NCBI RefSeq assembly: GCF_002242805.1
Contig: NZ_MCGQ01000011.1
Coordinates: forward strand, 1 to 64,000
Direction: 5' to 3'
DNA length: 64,000 nt
Source of the DNA: Streptomyces diastatochromogenes
GTDB taxonomy: Bacteria; Actinomycetota; Actinomycetes; Streptomycetales; Streptomycetaceae
Part shown: positions 26,749 through 34,519 of the stretch, one piece after another
How the letters are laid out: every line of letters begins with the position of its first letter
Numbering within the stretch: the first letter of the stretch is position 1
The notes under the pieces: model-generated
Databases searched by the model: none
The model's input: only the letters and a program-made list of their open reading frames with translations
What the model was told of the DNA's origin: nothing
Program-made: the position numbers and the translations under genes

Positions 26749-27563
26749 GCGGTCGCCGAGGCGAGCAGCGCGACATGGGGAAGGGCGAGCAGCCCTTCCC
26801 CATCCGCGTATACGGCGCTCAGCCGCTCGTACTCCCGCCGGATCCGTACGACCGTCTCCGCGTCCTGCGAGGTCACGACCAGCCCGACGTTGCCGACCCC
26901 GGCGGCCACCCCGCCCCACCACTCCTCGACGCCGGCCCGGTGCGCCCAGGCCAGCTCGTCCGCCTCGGCACCGCCGAACCCGGCCTCCGTGAGCATCCCG
27001 GCAAGCCCCTCCGGGGTCCGGGTGAAGTCCTCGTCCGGGTCCAGGCGCGGCAGGTACGACGGCGGTACGGCACCGCCGGCCGCGCACGCCTGCCCGAGCA
27101 GTTCCTGCCCGGCCCCGCGCCGGGCGCCCCACAGCGTCACGGCGATCCGCCCTCCGGGCCTCAGCACCCGTCGCAGCTCGGCGAGCGCGGCACGCGGCCG
27201 ACCCACGTGGTTGAGCACGAAGTTGCCAACCACGGCGTCGAACTCACCGTCGGGAAAGGGCAGTTCGGGCAGGACGGCGACCTCTGCGGCCACCCCGCGC
27301 CGGCGCGCCTCGGCGACCATGCCGGGGTCGGCGTCCACGGCCCGCACCAACGCGCCCCGCTCCCCCGCCGCCAGGGCGGCCGTGCCGGTCCCCGTCCCGA
27401 CGTCGAGGACCCGCGTCCCCTCCCCGACCCCGGCCGCGTCCAGCAGCGCGGGCACCGGGTACGCGCACAACCGGCCGAAGCTCCCGGCGTACGCCTCGGT
27501 CCGCCCCGCCCACATGGCCCGCTCGGCGGCGTCGAAGGCCGCCGTCGCATCCGTCTCGATCAT
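26745..27563 (-). CDS. Class I SAM-dependent methyltransferase
   Basis: 272 residues with a Rossmann methyltransferase core: motif I VLDVGTGTGTAALAAG, acidic VRAVDADPGM after strand 2, FDAVVGNFVLNHVGRPRAALAELRRVLRPGG for motifs II-III. The C-terminal part (about 160-272) carries the substrate region. ATG at 27563 (MIETDATAAFDAAE). It resembles UbiE/Methyltransf_11 proteins; the substrate cannot be told from the sequence or from its neighbours. Confidence 0.85.
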   Translation of the reverse strand: MIETDATAAFDAAERAMWAGRTEAYAGSFGRLCAYPVPALLDAAGVGEGTRVLDVGTGTGTAALAAGERGALVRAVDADPGMVAEARRRGVAAEVAVLPELPFPDGEFDAVVGNFVLNHVGRPRAALAELRRVLRPGGRIAVTLWGARRGAGQELLGQACAAGGAVPPSYLPRLDPDEDFTRTPEGLAGMLTEAGFGGAEADELAWAHRAGVEEWWGGVAAGVGNVGLVVTSQDAETVVRIRREYERLSAVYADGEGLLALPHVALLASATA

Positions 27564-27639
27564 GCGCCCAGGGTGCCGCACAAAGGATCAAGGGCACCCA
27601 CGGGGGTGCCCTTGACCGCCCTCACGGGGTGAGGGAGGG

Positions 27640-28005
27640 TCACATCCGCGCGCCCGCCATCGCTCGGCACATCTCCGCGCAGCGGCGACACGCCTCGGCG
27701 CAGCGCATCATCTGCTTGTCGTCGGGCATGGACATACACGCCTCGGCGCACATGTCACAGGCCTTGGCGCACATCGCGCACATCTCGGGCGACATCGGCG
27801 AGCGGCGCATCATCATGTCGGCGCACATGCGGGTCATCTCGAAGCAGTCCATGAGCGCGCGCATGATCTGCATCTGGGCCTGGCCGCCCATCTGCATGCA
27901 GGAGCTCATGGTCTCCTCGCAGATGTTGTGGCACGACATGCAGGCCTCGACGCAGTCCTGCATCGCCTTGGTCATGGCGGGCATGGTGGTTCCGGGCTGG
28001 GTCAT
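27640..28005 (-). CDS. Four-helix-bundle copper storage protein-like (Csp3/DUF326)
   Basis: 121 residues with 16 Cys and many Met, almost all on helices with Cys every three to four residues (CVEACMSCHNIC, CAMCAKACDMCAEAC, CAEACRRCAEMC). This is the DUF326/Csp3 pattern, in which cysteines line a four-helix bundle that stores many Cu(I) ions in the cytosol. No export signal is visible, consistent with Csp3 rather than Csp1. The ATG at 28005 has a perfect GGAGG with 4-base spacing. It is monocistronic; no copper-responsive regulator is adjacent. Confidence 0.9.
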   Translation of the reverse strand: MTQPGTTMPAMTKAMQDCVEACMSCHNICEETMSSCMQMGGQAQMQIMRALMDCFEMTRMCADMMMRRSPMSPEMCAMCAKACDMCAEACMSMPDDKQMMRCAEACRRCAEMCRAMAGARM

Positions 28006-28130
28006 GGCTCCTCCTGGGGAGGGAGAGGGGTCCGGGGCGGGCCCCGTGTGGTTCCGTCCTACGCCCGGGCGCCCGGCTCTGCCATTCGACGCATGTCCCG
28101 CTTCGCACCCGTTCGGCCCAGAGGGAGTCT

Positions 28131-28910
28131 TCAGACGGTGGGGGTCGTACCGCCGTCGATGACGTACTCGGCGCCGAGGATGGCCGACGCCCGGTCGGAG
28201 ACCAGGAAGGCGATCAGGTCGGCAACCTCCTCGGGGCGGTTGGGGCGGCCGAGCGGGATGCCGCCGAGGGAGTCCATGAGCCGGTCCAGGGCCGCCTCCC
28301 GGGTGACGCCGGCCTCCTCGGCGATCCGGCTCACCAACTGGTCGGCCGCGCTGGTCCGGATGAAGCCGGGCGAGACCGCGGTGACCCGTACCCCGTGCGG
28401 GGCGACCTCGTTGGCCAGGCCCTTGCTGTAGGTGGTCAGCGCGGCCTTGGCGGCGGCGTAGGCGAGGGTGCCGTTCCACAGCGGCATCCGGCGCTGGATG
28501 GACGTGACGTGCACGATCACCCCGCGGCCGGCCTCGATCATGCCGGGCAGCAGGCCGCGGTCCAGGCGTACGGCGGCCAGCAGGTTGACGGTCAGTTCGC
28601 GGGCCCAGTCGTCGTCGCCGAGGACCGCGAAGCCGCCGGCCGGGGCCGCGGATCCGCCCAGGGCGTGGACGAGGATGTCGACGCCGCCCAGGCGGGCGTT
28701 CACCTCGGAGACGACCTCGGCGGCGCCCTCGACGGTGGCGAGGTCCGCCGCGATGAACGTCTTCTCCTCGACCTCCTCGGGGCGGCTGCGGGCGGTGACC
28801 AGCACGCTCGCGCCGGCCCGGCGCAGGGAGTCGGCGATGGCGGCTCCGGTGCCCTTGGTGCCGCCGGTGACCAGTGCGCGCCTGCCGTCGAGGGATTCGC
28901 TGGTGGGCAT
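28131..28910 (-). CDS. SDR family oxidoreductase
   Basis: 259-residue classical short-chain dehydrogenase: cofactor motif [10 protein letters not shown] (TGxxxGxG), HALGG in the NNAG position, catalytic Ser in VTSIQRRMP and YAAAK for Tyr-x3-Lys, and a C-terminal IDGGTTPTV. Substitution of NNAG by HALGG is typical of a subgroup of SDRs with tetrameric fold. ATG at 28910 has GGAAGG 10 bases upstream. The absence of an acidic residue after strand 2 (TARSRPEE) suggests NADPH. Substrate unknown. Confidence 0.87.
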   Translation of the reverse strand: MPTSESLDGRRALVTGGTKGTGAAIADSLRRAGASVLVTARSRPEEVEEKTFIAADLATVEGAAEVVSEVNARLGGVDILVHALGGSAAPAGGFAVLGDDDWARELTVNLLAAVRLDRGLLPGMIEAGRGVIVHVTSIQRRMPLWNGTLAYAAAKAALTTYSKGLANEVAPHGVRVTAVSPGFIRTSAADQLVSRIAEEAGVTREAALDRLMDSLGGIPLGRPNRPEEVADLIAFLVSDRASAILGAEYVIDGGTTPTV

Positions 28911-28978
28911 GGTGACGGTGCCTTCCGTGACCGAGGTCGGGCCGGGAGATGCCCCGCTGTCCACGCTACGCCGATACG

Positions 28979-29015
28979 CCGGTAGCCCCCGTCCGAGGCG
29001 GACGGGGGCTACCGG
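28979..29015. terminator. Strong hairpin after acyl-CoA dehydrogenase
   Basis: CCGGTAGCCCCCGTCC (28979-28994) pairs with GGACGGGGGCTACCGG (29000-29015), a perfect 16-bp stem with a GAGGC loop, 25 bases beyond the dehydrogenase stop on the minus strand. Confidence 0.88.
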
Positions 29016-29039
29016 GCAGCAGCGAGGAGAGCGCGCGCC

Positions 29040-30197
29040 TTACGGCAGGTTGCGGGCCATCACGATCCGCTGGACCTGGTTCGTGCCCTCGTAGATCTGG
29101 GTGATCTTGGCGTCGCGCATCATGCGCTCCACCGGGTAGTCCCGCGTGTAGCCGTAGCCGCCGAGGAGCTGGACGGCGTCGGTGGTGACCTCCATGGCGA
29201 CGTCCGAGGCGAAGCACTTGGCGGCCGCGCCCTGGAAGGTGAGGTCCTTGTCGCCGCGCTCGGAGGCGGCCGCGGCCTGGTAGGTCAGCGCGCGGGCGGC
29301 GGCGACCTTCATGGCCATGTCGGCGAGCATGAACTGGATGCCCTGGAAGTCGGCGATCGGCTTGCCGAACTGCTTGCGCTCCTGGACGTAGCCCTTGGCG
29401 TAGTCGAGGGCGCCCTGGGCGACACCGAGGGCCTGGGCCGCGATGGTGATGCGGGTGTGGTCCAGGGTCTTCATGGCGGTGGCGAAGCCGGTGCCCTCCT
29501 CGCCGATGATGCGGTCGGCGGGGATGCGGACGTTGTCGAGGTAGACCTCGCGGGTCGGGGAGCCCTTGATGCCGAGCTTCTTCTCCGGGGCGCCGAAGGA
29601 GACGCCCTCGTCCGACTTCTCGACGACGAAGGCGGAGATGCCCTTGGTGCGCTTGGTCGGGTCGGTCACGGCCATGACCGTGTAGTACTCGGAGACGCCC
29701 GCGTTGGTGATCCAGCGCTTGACGCCGTTGAGGACGTAGTGGTCGCCGTCGCGGACCGCCTTGGTCGTCATGCCGCCCGCGTCCGAGCCCGCCTCCGGCT
29801 CGGAGAGGCAGTACGAGAACATCGCGTCGCCCTTGGCGAGCGGGGCGAGGTACTTCTTCTTCAGGTCCTCGGAGCCGGACAGGATCACCGGGAGCGAGCC
29901 CAGCTTGTTCACGGCGGGGATGAGGGAGGAGGACACGCAGGCGCGGGCCACCTCCTCGATCACGATGACCGTGGCGAGCGCGTCGGCGCCGGCGCCGCCG
30001 TACTCCTCGGGGACGTGCACGGCGTGCAGGTCGTTGGCGACCAGGGCGTCGAGGGCCTCCTGCGGGAAGCGGGCCTCCTCGTCCACCGCCGCGGCGAACG
30101 GCGCGATCTTCGCCTCGACCAGCGAACGGACGGCGTCACGGAGCATGTCGTGCTCTTCGGACGGGCGGTACAGGTCGAAGTCAGCCGATCCGGCCAA
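29040..30197 (-). CDS. Acyl-CoA dehydrogenase
   Basis: 385 residues with the full FAD acyl-CoA dehydrogenase fold: YCLSEPEAGSDAGG (flavin/substrate loop), WITNAGVSEYYTVMAV, QLLGGYGYTRDYPVERMMRDAKITQIYEGTNQVQRIVMAR. The catalytic Glu is the one in YEGTNQ, as in short/medium-chain enzymes. The start appears to be TTG at 30197 with GAGAG just upstream. A 14-bp palindrome 41 bases upstream of the start may be its operator. Role: first step of beta-oxidation or branched-chain acyl-CoA catabolism. Confidence 0.92.
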   Translation of the reverse strand: MAGSADFDLYRPSEEHDMLRDAVRSLVEAKIAPFAAAVDEEARFPQEALDALVANDLHAVHVPEEYGGAGADALATVIVIEEVARACVSSSLIPAVNKLGSLPVILSGSEDLKKKYLAPLAKGDAMFSYCLSEPEAGSDAGGMTTKAVRDGDHYVLNGVKRWITNAGVSEYYTVMAVTDPTKRTKGISAFVVEKSDEGVSFGAPEKKLGIKGSPTREVYLDNVRIPADRIIGEEGTGFATAMKTLDHTRITIAAQALGVAQGALDYAKGYVQERKQFGKPIADFQGIQFMLADMAMKVAAARALTYQAAAASERGDKDLTFQGAAAKCFASDVAMEVTTDAVQLLGGYGYTRDYPVERMMRDAKITQIYEGTNQVQRIVMARNLP

Positions 30198-30237
30198 GGT
30201 CTCTCACGCTCCAAAGACGCTGTGATGCTGACGCTAA

Positions 30238-30251
30238 TTACCGTTAAGTAA
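30238..30251. promoter_or_regulatory. Palindromic operator candidate for the acyl-CoA dehydrogenase gene
   Basis: TTACCGTTAAGTAA has perfect 4-bp arms (TTAC/GTAA) in an AT-rich patch, 40 bases upstream of the start codon. Size and shape suit a TetR-family fatty-acid regulator. No regulator gene is adjacent. Confidence 0.45.
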
Positions 30252-30377
30252 CTCAAATTTTAGAGGGCCGACCGGGGGACGCCTACGTGAGATGGGCGAC
30301 AGCGGGGAAATTGCCCGGTGGACGCCCCGACTATGCTCGGCTCCGCATCACCGACGTACCCGATCTGGAGCACATCC

Positions 30378-31721
30378 ATGAGCCTGAAGATCACCGTGAT
30401 CGGCACCGGCTACCTGGGCGCCACGCACGCCGCGGCCATGGCCGAACTCGGTTTCGAGGTGTTGGGGCTCGATGTCGTGCCCGAGAAGATCGCGATGCTG
30501 GAGCGGGGCGAGACCCCGATGTACGAGCCGGGGCTCGACGAGCTGCTGCGCCGGCATGTCGCCGGCTTCGAGGGGTCCACCGGGCGGCTGCGGTTCACCC
30601 AGGACTGGGCCGAGGTCGGGGCCTTCGGAGACGTGCACTTCGTGTGTGTGAACACTCCGCAGCGGCACGGGGAGTACGCGGCGGACATGTCGTACGTCGA
30701 CGCCGCCTTCGCCTCCCTCGCCCCGCATCTGCACGCGCCCGCCCTGGTCGTCGGCAAGTCGACGGTGCCGGTCGGCTCGGCCGAGCGGCTGGCCGCCTAT
30801 CTGGCCGAGCACGCTCCCGCCGGTGCGGACGCCGAGCTGGCCTGGAACCCGGAGTTCCTGCGCGAGGGCTTCGCCGTGCAGGACACGCTGCACCCGGACC
30901 GGATCGTGGTGGGCGTGCGCGGCGACCGCGCGGAGAAGCTGCTGCGGGAGGTGTACGCCACGCCGGTCGGCGAGGGCACGCCGTTCGTGGTGACCGACTT
31001 CCCGACCGCCGAGCTGGTGAAGACCTCGGCGAACTCCTTCCTCGCGACCAAGATCTCCTTCATCAACGCGATGGCGGAGGTCTGCGAGGCCGCGGGCGGT
31101 GACGTGGCGAAGCTGGCGGAGGCCATCGGCTACGACGACCGGATCGGGAAGAAGTTCCTGCGCGCCGGGATCGGGTTCGGCGGTGGCTGTCTGCCGAAGG
31201 ACATCCGGGCGTTCATGGCGCGCGCCGGCGAGCTGGGCGCGGACCAGGCGCTGACCTTCCTGCGCGAGATCGACTCCATCAACATGCGCCAGCGCGGTCA
31301 GATGGTGGAGCTGGCCCGGCAGGCGCTGGGCGGCGGTCCGTTCCTGGGCAAGCGGGTCGCGGTGCTCGGCGCCACCTTCAAGCCGGACTCGGACGACGTC
31401 CGGGACTCGCCCGCGCTGAACGTGGCCGGGCAGATCCATCTGCAGGGCGGCCAGGTGACCGTGTACGACCCGAAGGGCATGGAGAACGCCCGCAAGGTCT
31501 TCCCCACCCTGGGCTACGCCGACTCGGCCCTGGAGGCGGTCCGGGGCGCCGACGTCGTACTGCACCTGACCGAGTGGCGGGAGTTCCGCGAGCTGGACCC
31601 GGCGGCGCTGGGCCGGGCGGCGGCGGCCCGGCTGATCCTGGACGGGCGCAACGCCCTGGACCCGGAGCTGTGGCGGCGGGCCGGGTGGACGTACCGGGCG
31701 ATGGGCCGGCCGACCGCCTAG
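30378..31721 (+). CDS. UDP-glucose 6-dehydrogenase
   Basis: 447 residues; oxidises UDP-glucose to UDP-glucuronate with 2 NAD+, giving a precursor for acidic surface glycans. N-terminal Rossmann motif VIGTGYLGATHAAAM, EFLREGFAVQDTLHPDRIVVG, the catalytic Cys271 in FGGGCLPKD, and C-terminal VAVLGATFKPDSDDVRDSPAL. The ATG at 30378 has GGAG 10 bases upstream; TATGCT near 30332 may be its -10. Monocistronic with a strong terminator. GDP-mannose dehydrogenase is the main alternative, since the family signatures overlap. Confidence 0.88.
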   Translation: MSLKITVIGTGYLGATHAAAMAELGFEVLGLDVVPEKIAMLERGETPMYEPGLDELLRRHVAGFEGSTGRLRFTQDWAEVGAFGDVHFVCVNTPQRHGEYAADMSYVDAAFASLAPHLHAPALVVGKSTVPVGSAERLAAYLAEHAPAGADAELAWNPEFLREGFAVQDTLHPDRIVVGVRGDRAEKLLREVYATPVGEGTPFVVTDFPTAELVKTSANSFLATKISFINAMAEVCEAAGGDVAKLAEAIGYDDRIGKKFLRAGIGFGGGCLPKDIRAFMARAGELGADQALTFLREIDSINMRQRGQMVELARQALGGGPFLGKRVAVLGATFKPDSDDVRDSPALNVAGQIHLQGGQVTVYDPKGMENARKVFPTLGYADSALEAVRGADVVLHLTEWREFRELDPAALGRAAAARLILDGRNALDPELWRRAGWTYRAMGRPTA

Positions 31722-31738
31722 CGGCATGCCTTCAGGGC

Positions 31739-31779
31739 GACGCCGGTTCGGCCGAGGCTCAGTCGGCCGAACCGGCGTC
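31739..31779 (+). terminator. Terminator after the UDP-glucose dehydrogenase gene
   Basis: GACGCCGGTTCGGCCGA (31739-31755) and TCGGCCGAACCGGCGTC (31763-31779) form a perfect 17-bp stem with a 7-base loop, followed by TTCCC. Confidence 0.92.
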
Positions 31780-31849
31780 TTCCCGCATTCTGCACCACGG
31801 GACACATACGTGGCCGATGAACTCCCTGTGGTTTACGGCTCCTTGTGGT

Positions 31850-32356
31850 TCACGACTCCTTCGCTCGGTAGCGGCGCATCTTGGCGCGCGCTCCGCACAC
31901 CTGCATCGAGCACCAGCGGCCCCGTCCGGCGGGGCTGCGGTCGTAGTACGCCCAGTGGCAGGTCTCGGCCTCGCATGCCTTGAGGCGGGTCCAGGTGCCC
32001 GCGACCAGCGCCTCGGCGACGGCGGCGGCGACGCGGGAGAGCAGAGGGCGTACGTCGGCGGGGACGAGGGCCGCCGAGCCGTCGGCCACGTCGACGGTCA
32101 CGTGCAGGGGGGCCGACGCCAGCAGCTCGCCCAGGGGCGTCACCGGGCGGTGGGGCAGGTGGCCGGCGTGGGCCAGCAGGGTCGCGCGCAGTGATTCACG
32201 CAGCTCACGGGCCCGGGGGACGTCGTCCTCCTGGAGTCCGAGGCGCGCCCGGCCGTCCGCCGTGTCGAGCGAGTCGGCGCCCGACTCGATGTCCAGCGTG
32301 TTCACCAGGGACTCGACCAGGGCCAGGCCTCCCGGCGCGGGCGATCTCTCACTCAT
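31850..32356 (-). CDS. ABATE/CGNR zinc-finger transcriptional regulator
   Basis: 168 residues: an N-terminal ABATE domain with LVESLVNTLDIESGAD at the start, and a C-terminal CGNR zinc finger (CEAETCHWAYYDRSPAGRGRWCSMQVCGARAKMRRYR) with four Cys ligands. Canonical CGNR reads CGAR here. These are probable DNA-binding stress regulators. It is divergent from a VOC gene across a 127-base region with seven GTTAC/GTAAC sites, suggesting it controls both genes. Confidence 0.86.
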   Translation of the reverse strand: MSERSPAPGGLALVESLVNTLDIESGADSLDTADGRARLGLQEDDVPRARELRESLRATLLAHAGHLPHRPVTPLGELLASAPLHVTVDVADGSAALVPADVRPLLSRVAAAVAEALVAGTWTRLKACEAETCHWAYYDRSPAGRGRWCSMQVCGARAKMRRYRAKES

Positions 32357-32364
32357 GGCTGCAA

Positions 32365-32462
32365 GTTACCTCCCCAATCCGGTTGCGGCGTTACCGCCGA
32401 TGCGGGAGCATCGGGTAACGCGTTACTGGTTACTCGCTTCTAAAGGTAACTCCGAAGGTAAC
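32365..32462. promoter_or_regulatory. Cluster of seven GTTAC/GTAAC sites between divergent genes
   Basis: The pentamer GTTAC or its complement starts at 32365, 32390, 32415, 32422, 32429, 32446 and 32458. Two form the perfect palindrome GTAACGCGTTAC (32415-32426), and two lie in a perfect 12-bp direct repeat AAGGTAACTCCG at 32443-32466. In this GC-rich setting the density is striking; it is a likely multi-site operator. Confidence 0.6.
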
Positions 32463-32483
32463 TCCGACTTCGAGGAGGAAGTC

Positions 32484-32843
32484 ATGGCACTCGCCAAGCT
32501 GGGTGTGGTCGTCCTGGACTGTCCCGATCCCCGTGCGCTGGCCGGCTTCTACGCCGAGGTGCTGGGCGGCACGGTCGAGGACCAGGGCGACTGGGTCGAC
32601 CTGAAGCTGCCGGGCGGGCAGGCGCTGGCCTTCCAGGAGGCGCCCGGGTTCGTCCCGCCGCAGTGGCCCGCGCCGGACGCCTCGCAGCAGTTCCACCTGG
32701 ACCTGGTGGTGGAGGACATGGACGCGGCCGAGAAGGGGGTGCTGGAGCTGGGCGCGAAGGCGCTGGACGCCGAGGACCGCTCGCGCACCTGGCGGGTGTA
32801 CGCGGATCCCGCGGGGCACCCCTTCTGCCTCTGCGCCGGCTGA
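32484..32843 (+). CDS. VOC family (glyoxalase-fold) protein
   Basis: 119 residues: two beta-alpha-beta-beta-beta units, with LDCPDPRALAGFYAEVLGG starting unit 1 and FHLDLVVEDMDAAEKGVLELGAKAL starting unit 2, ending with DPAGHPFCLC. This matches glyoxalase-like domain proteins of unknown substrate, common in Actinobacteria. A perfect AGGAGG precedes the ATG at 32484. It is divergent from the CGNR regulator and probably under its control. Confidence 0.88.
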   Translation: MALAKLGVVVLDCPDPRALAGFYAEVLGGTVEDQGDWVDLKLPGGQALAFQEAPGFVPPQWPAPDASQQFHLDLVVEDMDAAEKGVLELGAKALDAEDRSRTWRVYADPAGHPFCLCAG

Positions 32844-32861
32844 GGCAGCCGAAGACGGTCC

Positions 32862-33968
32862 CTAGCCGTCCAGCTCCGCGATCCGCGCGTTCGACGGCTC
32901 CCGGCGGTGTTGTGCGGCGCGGGCCGTGAAGTCCGCGCTGCGGAGCACCCGCTGGACGTTTCCCCAGGTCAGCAGGGACAGCTCGGACTCGGACCAGCCG
33001 CGGCGGAGCAGTTCGGCGATCAGGTGGGGGTAGCGGGAGGCGTCGGCGAGGTCGCGGGGGTGGGCGGCGCCGGAGTCGTAGGTGCCGGACAGGCCGACGC
33101 ACTCGGGGCCGGCGACCGCGCGGACATGGTCGAGGTGGTCGGCGACGTCCCGGACGGTCGGGCCGGTCTGCTCGGCGGTCAGCGGCACCATGCACAGGCC
33201 GCCCGCGGCGCCCAGCTCGGCGAGCAGGTCGTCGGGCAGGTTGGCCGGGTGGGGGCGCAGGGCGCGGGCGGCGGAGCGGGTGCACAGCACCGGGGTCTTG
33301 GAGAGGGCGGCGGCCCGGCTGACCGTGGCCTCGGAGGCGCCGGACAGGTCGGCCAGGACGCCGAGGCGGTTCATCTCGCGGATGACCTCCTCGCCGAACC
33401 GGGTCAGCCCCGCCTCGCTCGCCCAGGCGGTGCCCGCCAGGGTGAGGAGGCGCAGGCCGAGGGCGTGCAGGACGCGCAGGATGCCCAGGGAGTCGTCGAG
33501 CGCGGGCGCCCCGGCCGGGCCCAGTACGACGGCGACCCTGCCGCAGTTGCGGGCGTCGATGATCTGTCCGGCGGTGCGCACCAGGCGCAGTCCCTCCGGA
33601 TGGGAGTCGGTCACGGAGTGGACGAGGTCCAGCTGCTCCAGGGTGGCGCCCACCGCACGGTCCCCAGCCAGCCCCTCGGGCAGGTGCAGCGACCAGAACA
33701 GGGCGCCCACATGGCCCTCGCGCAGCCGGGGCACATCGGTGTCGACGGACATCTCGCCCAGCTCCAGGTCGTACCAGGGCAGATGGCGCAGGGCCCACGG
33801 CAGCCCGCTGTAGCCGTCGGCGACGGGGTGGCCGGCGAGCAGCGAGTGCGCCCGCCGCAGCGTCTCGTCGGCCGGGCCGTACGGCTCGTCGGGGAAGGGG
33901 TCGTCCGGCAGGCCGTAGTCCCCGCCGACCTCGGTCGTGGTGGGCGTGTCGTCCTGGAGGTCGGCCAT
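32862..33968 (-). CDS. M19 membrane dipeptidase paralogue without zinc ligands (predicted pseudoenzyme)
   Basis: 368 residues aligning end-to-end with the dipeptidase at 35608-36795, including LPRLREG.VGA.[FY][11 protein letters not shown], the DHLDH.R.VAG segment and [LT]W.N..RVL. The metal motifs are gone: HNDLP is YSGLP, GAEGGHS is GPAGAPA, DLSHV is DLSGA, and FSHSS is CTRSA. All recognisable zinc His/Asp/Glu positions are replaced while the frame is intact with normal codon bias, so it is a maintained but probably non-catalytic protein. It may bind peptide or the active paralogue. ATG at 33968. Confidence 0.85.
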   Translation of the reverse strand: MADLQDDTPTTTEVGGDYGLPDDPFPDEPYGPADETLRRAHSLLAGHPVADGYSGLPWALRHLPWYDLELGEMSVDTDVPRLREGHVGALFWSLHLPEGLAGDRAVGATLEQLDLVHSVTDSHPEGLRLVRTAGQIIDARNCGRVAVVLGPAGAPALDDSLGILRVLHALGLRLLTLAGTAWASEAGLTRFGEEVIREMNRLGVLADLSGASEATVSRAAALSKTPVLCTRSAARALRPHPANLPDDLLAELGAAGGLCMVPLTAEQTGPTVRDVADHLDHVRAVAGPECVGLSGTYDSGAAHPRDLADASRYPHLIAELLRRGWSESELSLLTWGNVQRVLRSADFTARAAQHRREPSNARIAELDG

Positions 33969-34097
33969 GGGCGGGCTCCGTACGTCGTCTGAGCTACGTC
34001 GGTCGTGAGCTACGTCTGATGCGGCTGGCGTACCGACACGTTCGCACGGAGCGCAGGGATCCTTCCTGGCGAGTGGGGCGTTCGGGGGTACGGTCCG

Positions 34098-34457
34098 TCA
34101 CGCGTCCCCGGCCGCCCGGATCACCTCGTCCAGCGTCTCCCGCGAACGTACGAGGTCGGTGATCAGACGATCGATGCGGTCGCGTTCGGCGCTGAGGTCG
34201 GCGACCAGCCGCGGGGTGGCGATCGCGGAGGGACCGCCGTCCTGGTCGCGCATACAGGGCAGCAGCAGCCGGATCCGCTCGCTGTGCAGGCCGGCCGCGT
34301 ACAGCTCCTGGATCCGGATGACCCGGTCGACGGCCGCCTCCGGGTAGTCGCGGTGTCCGCCGGGGGTGCGCTCGGCCGTGAGCAGCCCCTGGGTCTCGTA
34401 GTAGCGCAGCGACCGCTCGCTCACGCCGGTGCGCCGGGCCAGTTCACCGATCCGCAT
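34098..34457 (-). CDS. MerR family transcriptional regulator
   Basis: 119 residues: an N-terminal winged helix (MRIGELARRTGVSERSLRYYETQGLL...RTPGGHRDYPE) and a C-terminal dimerisation coiled coil (LVADLSAERDRIDRLITDLVRSRETLDEVI). A Cys in LLLPCMRDQDG may be a sensing residue. It is divergent from the old yellow enzyme gene with a 62-base spacer holding a perfect dyad, the classic MerR layout, and should regulate that gene in response to an electrophile or a redox signal. Confidence 0.92.
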   Translation of the reverse strand: MRIGELARRTGVSERSLRYYETQGLLTAERTPGGHRDYPEAAVDRVIRIQELYAAGLHSERIRLLLPCMRDQDGGPSAIATPRLVADLSAERDRIDRLITDLVRSRETLDEVIRAAGDA

Positions 34458-34481
34458 GTCCGCCTCCGCCGGGAAGAGGGC

Positions 34482-34512
34482 TTGAATCTGACATCAATGT
34501 CAAGTTCTACCG
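34482..34512. promoter_or_regulatory. MerR-type operator/promoter
   Basis: TGACATCAATGTCA (34489-34502) is a perfect dyad (TGACAT-CA-ATGTCA) after TTGAAT at 34482-34487. If TTGAAT is the -35 and the -10 begins near 34505-34507, the spacer is 17-19 bases with the dyad inside, as at MerR-activated promoters. The opposite strand carries TTGACA (34503-34498) for the regulator gene. Confidence 0.6.
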
Positions 34513-34519
34513 TGCCGCC

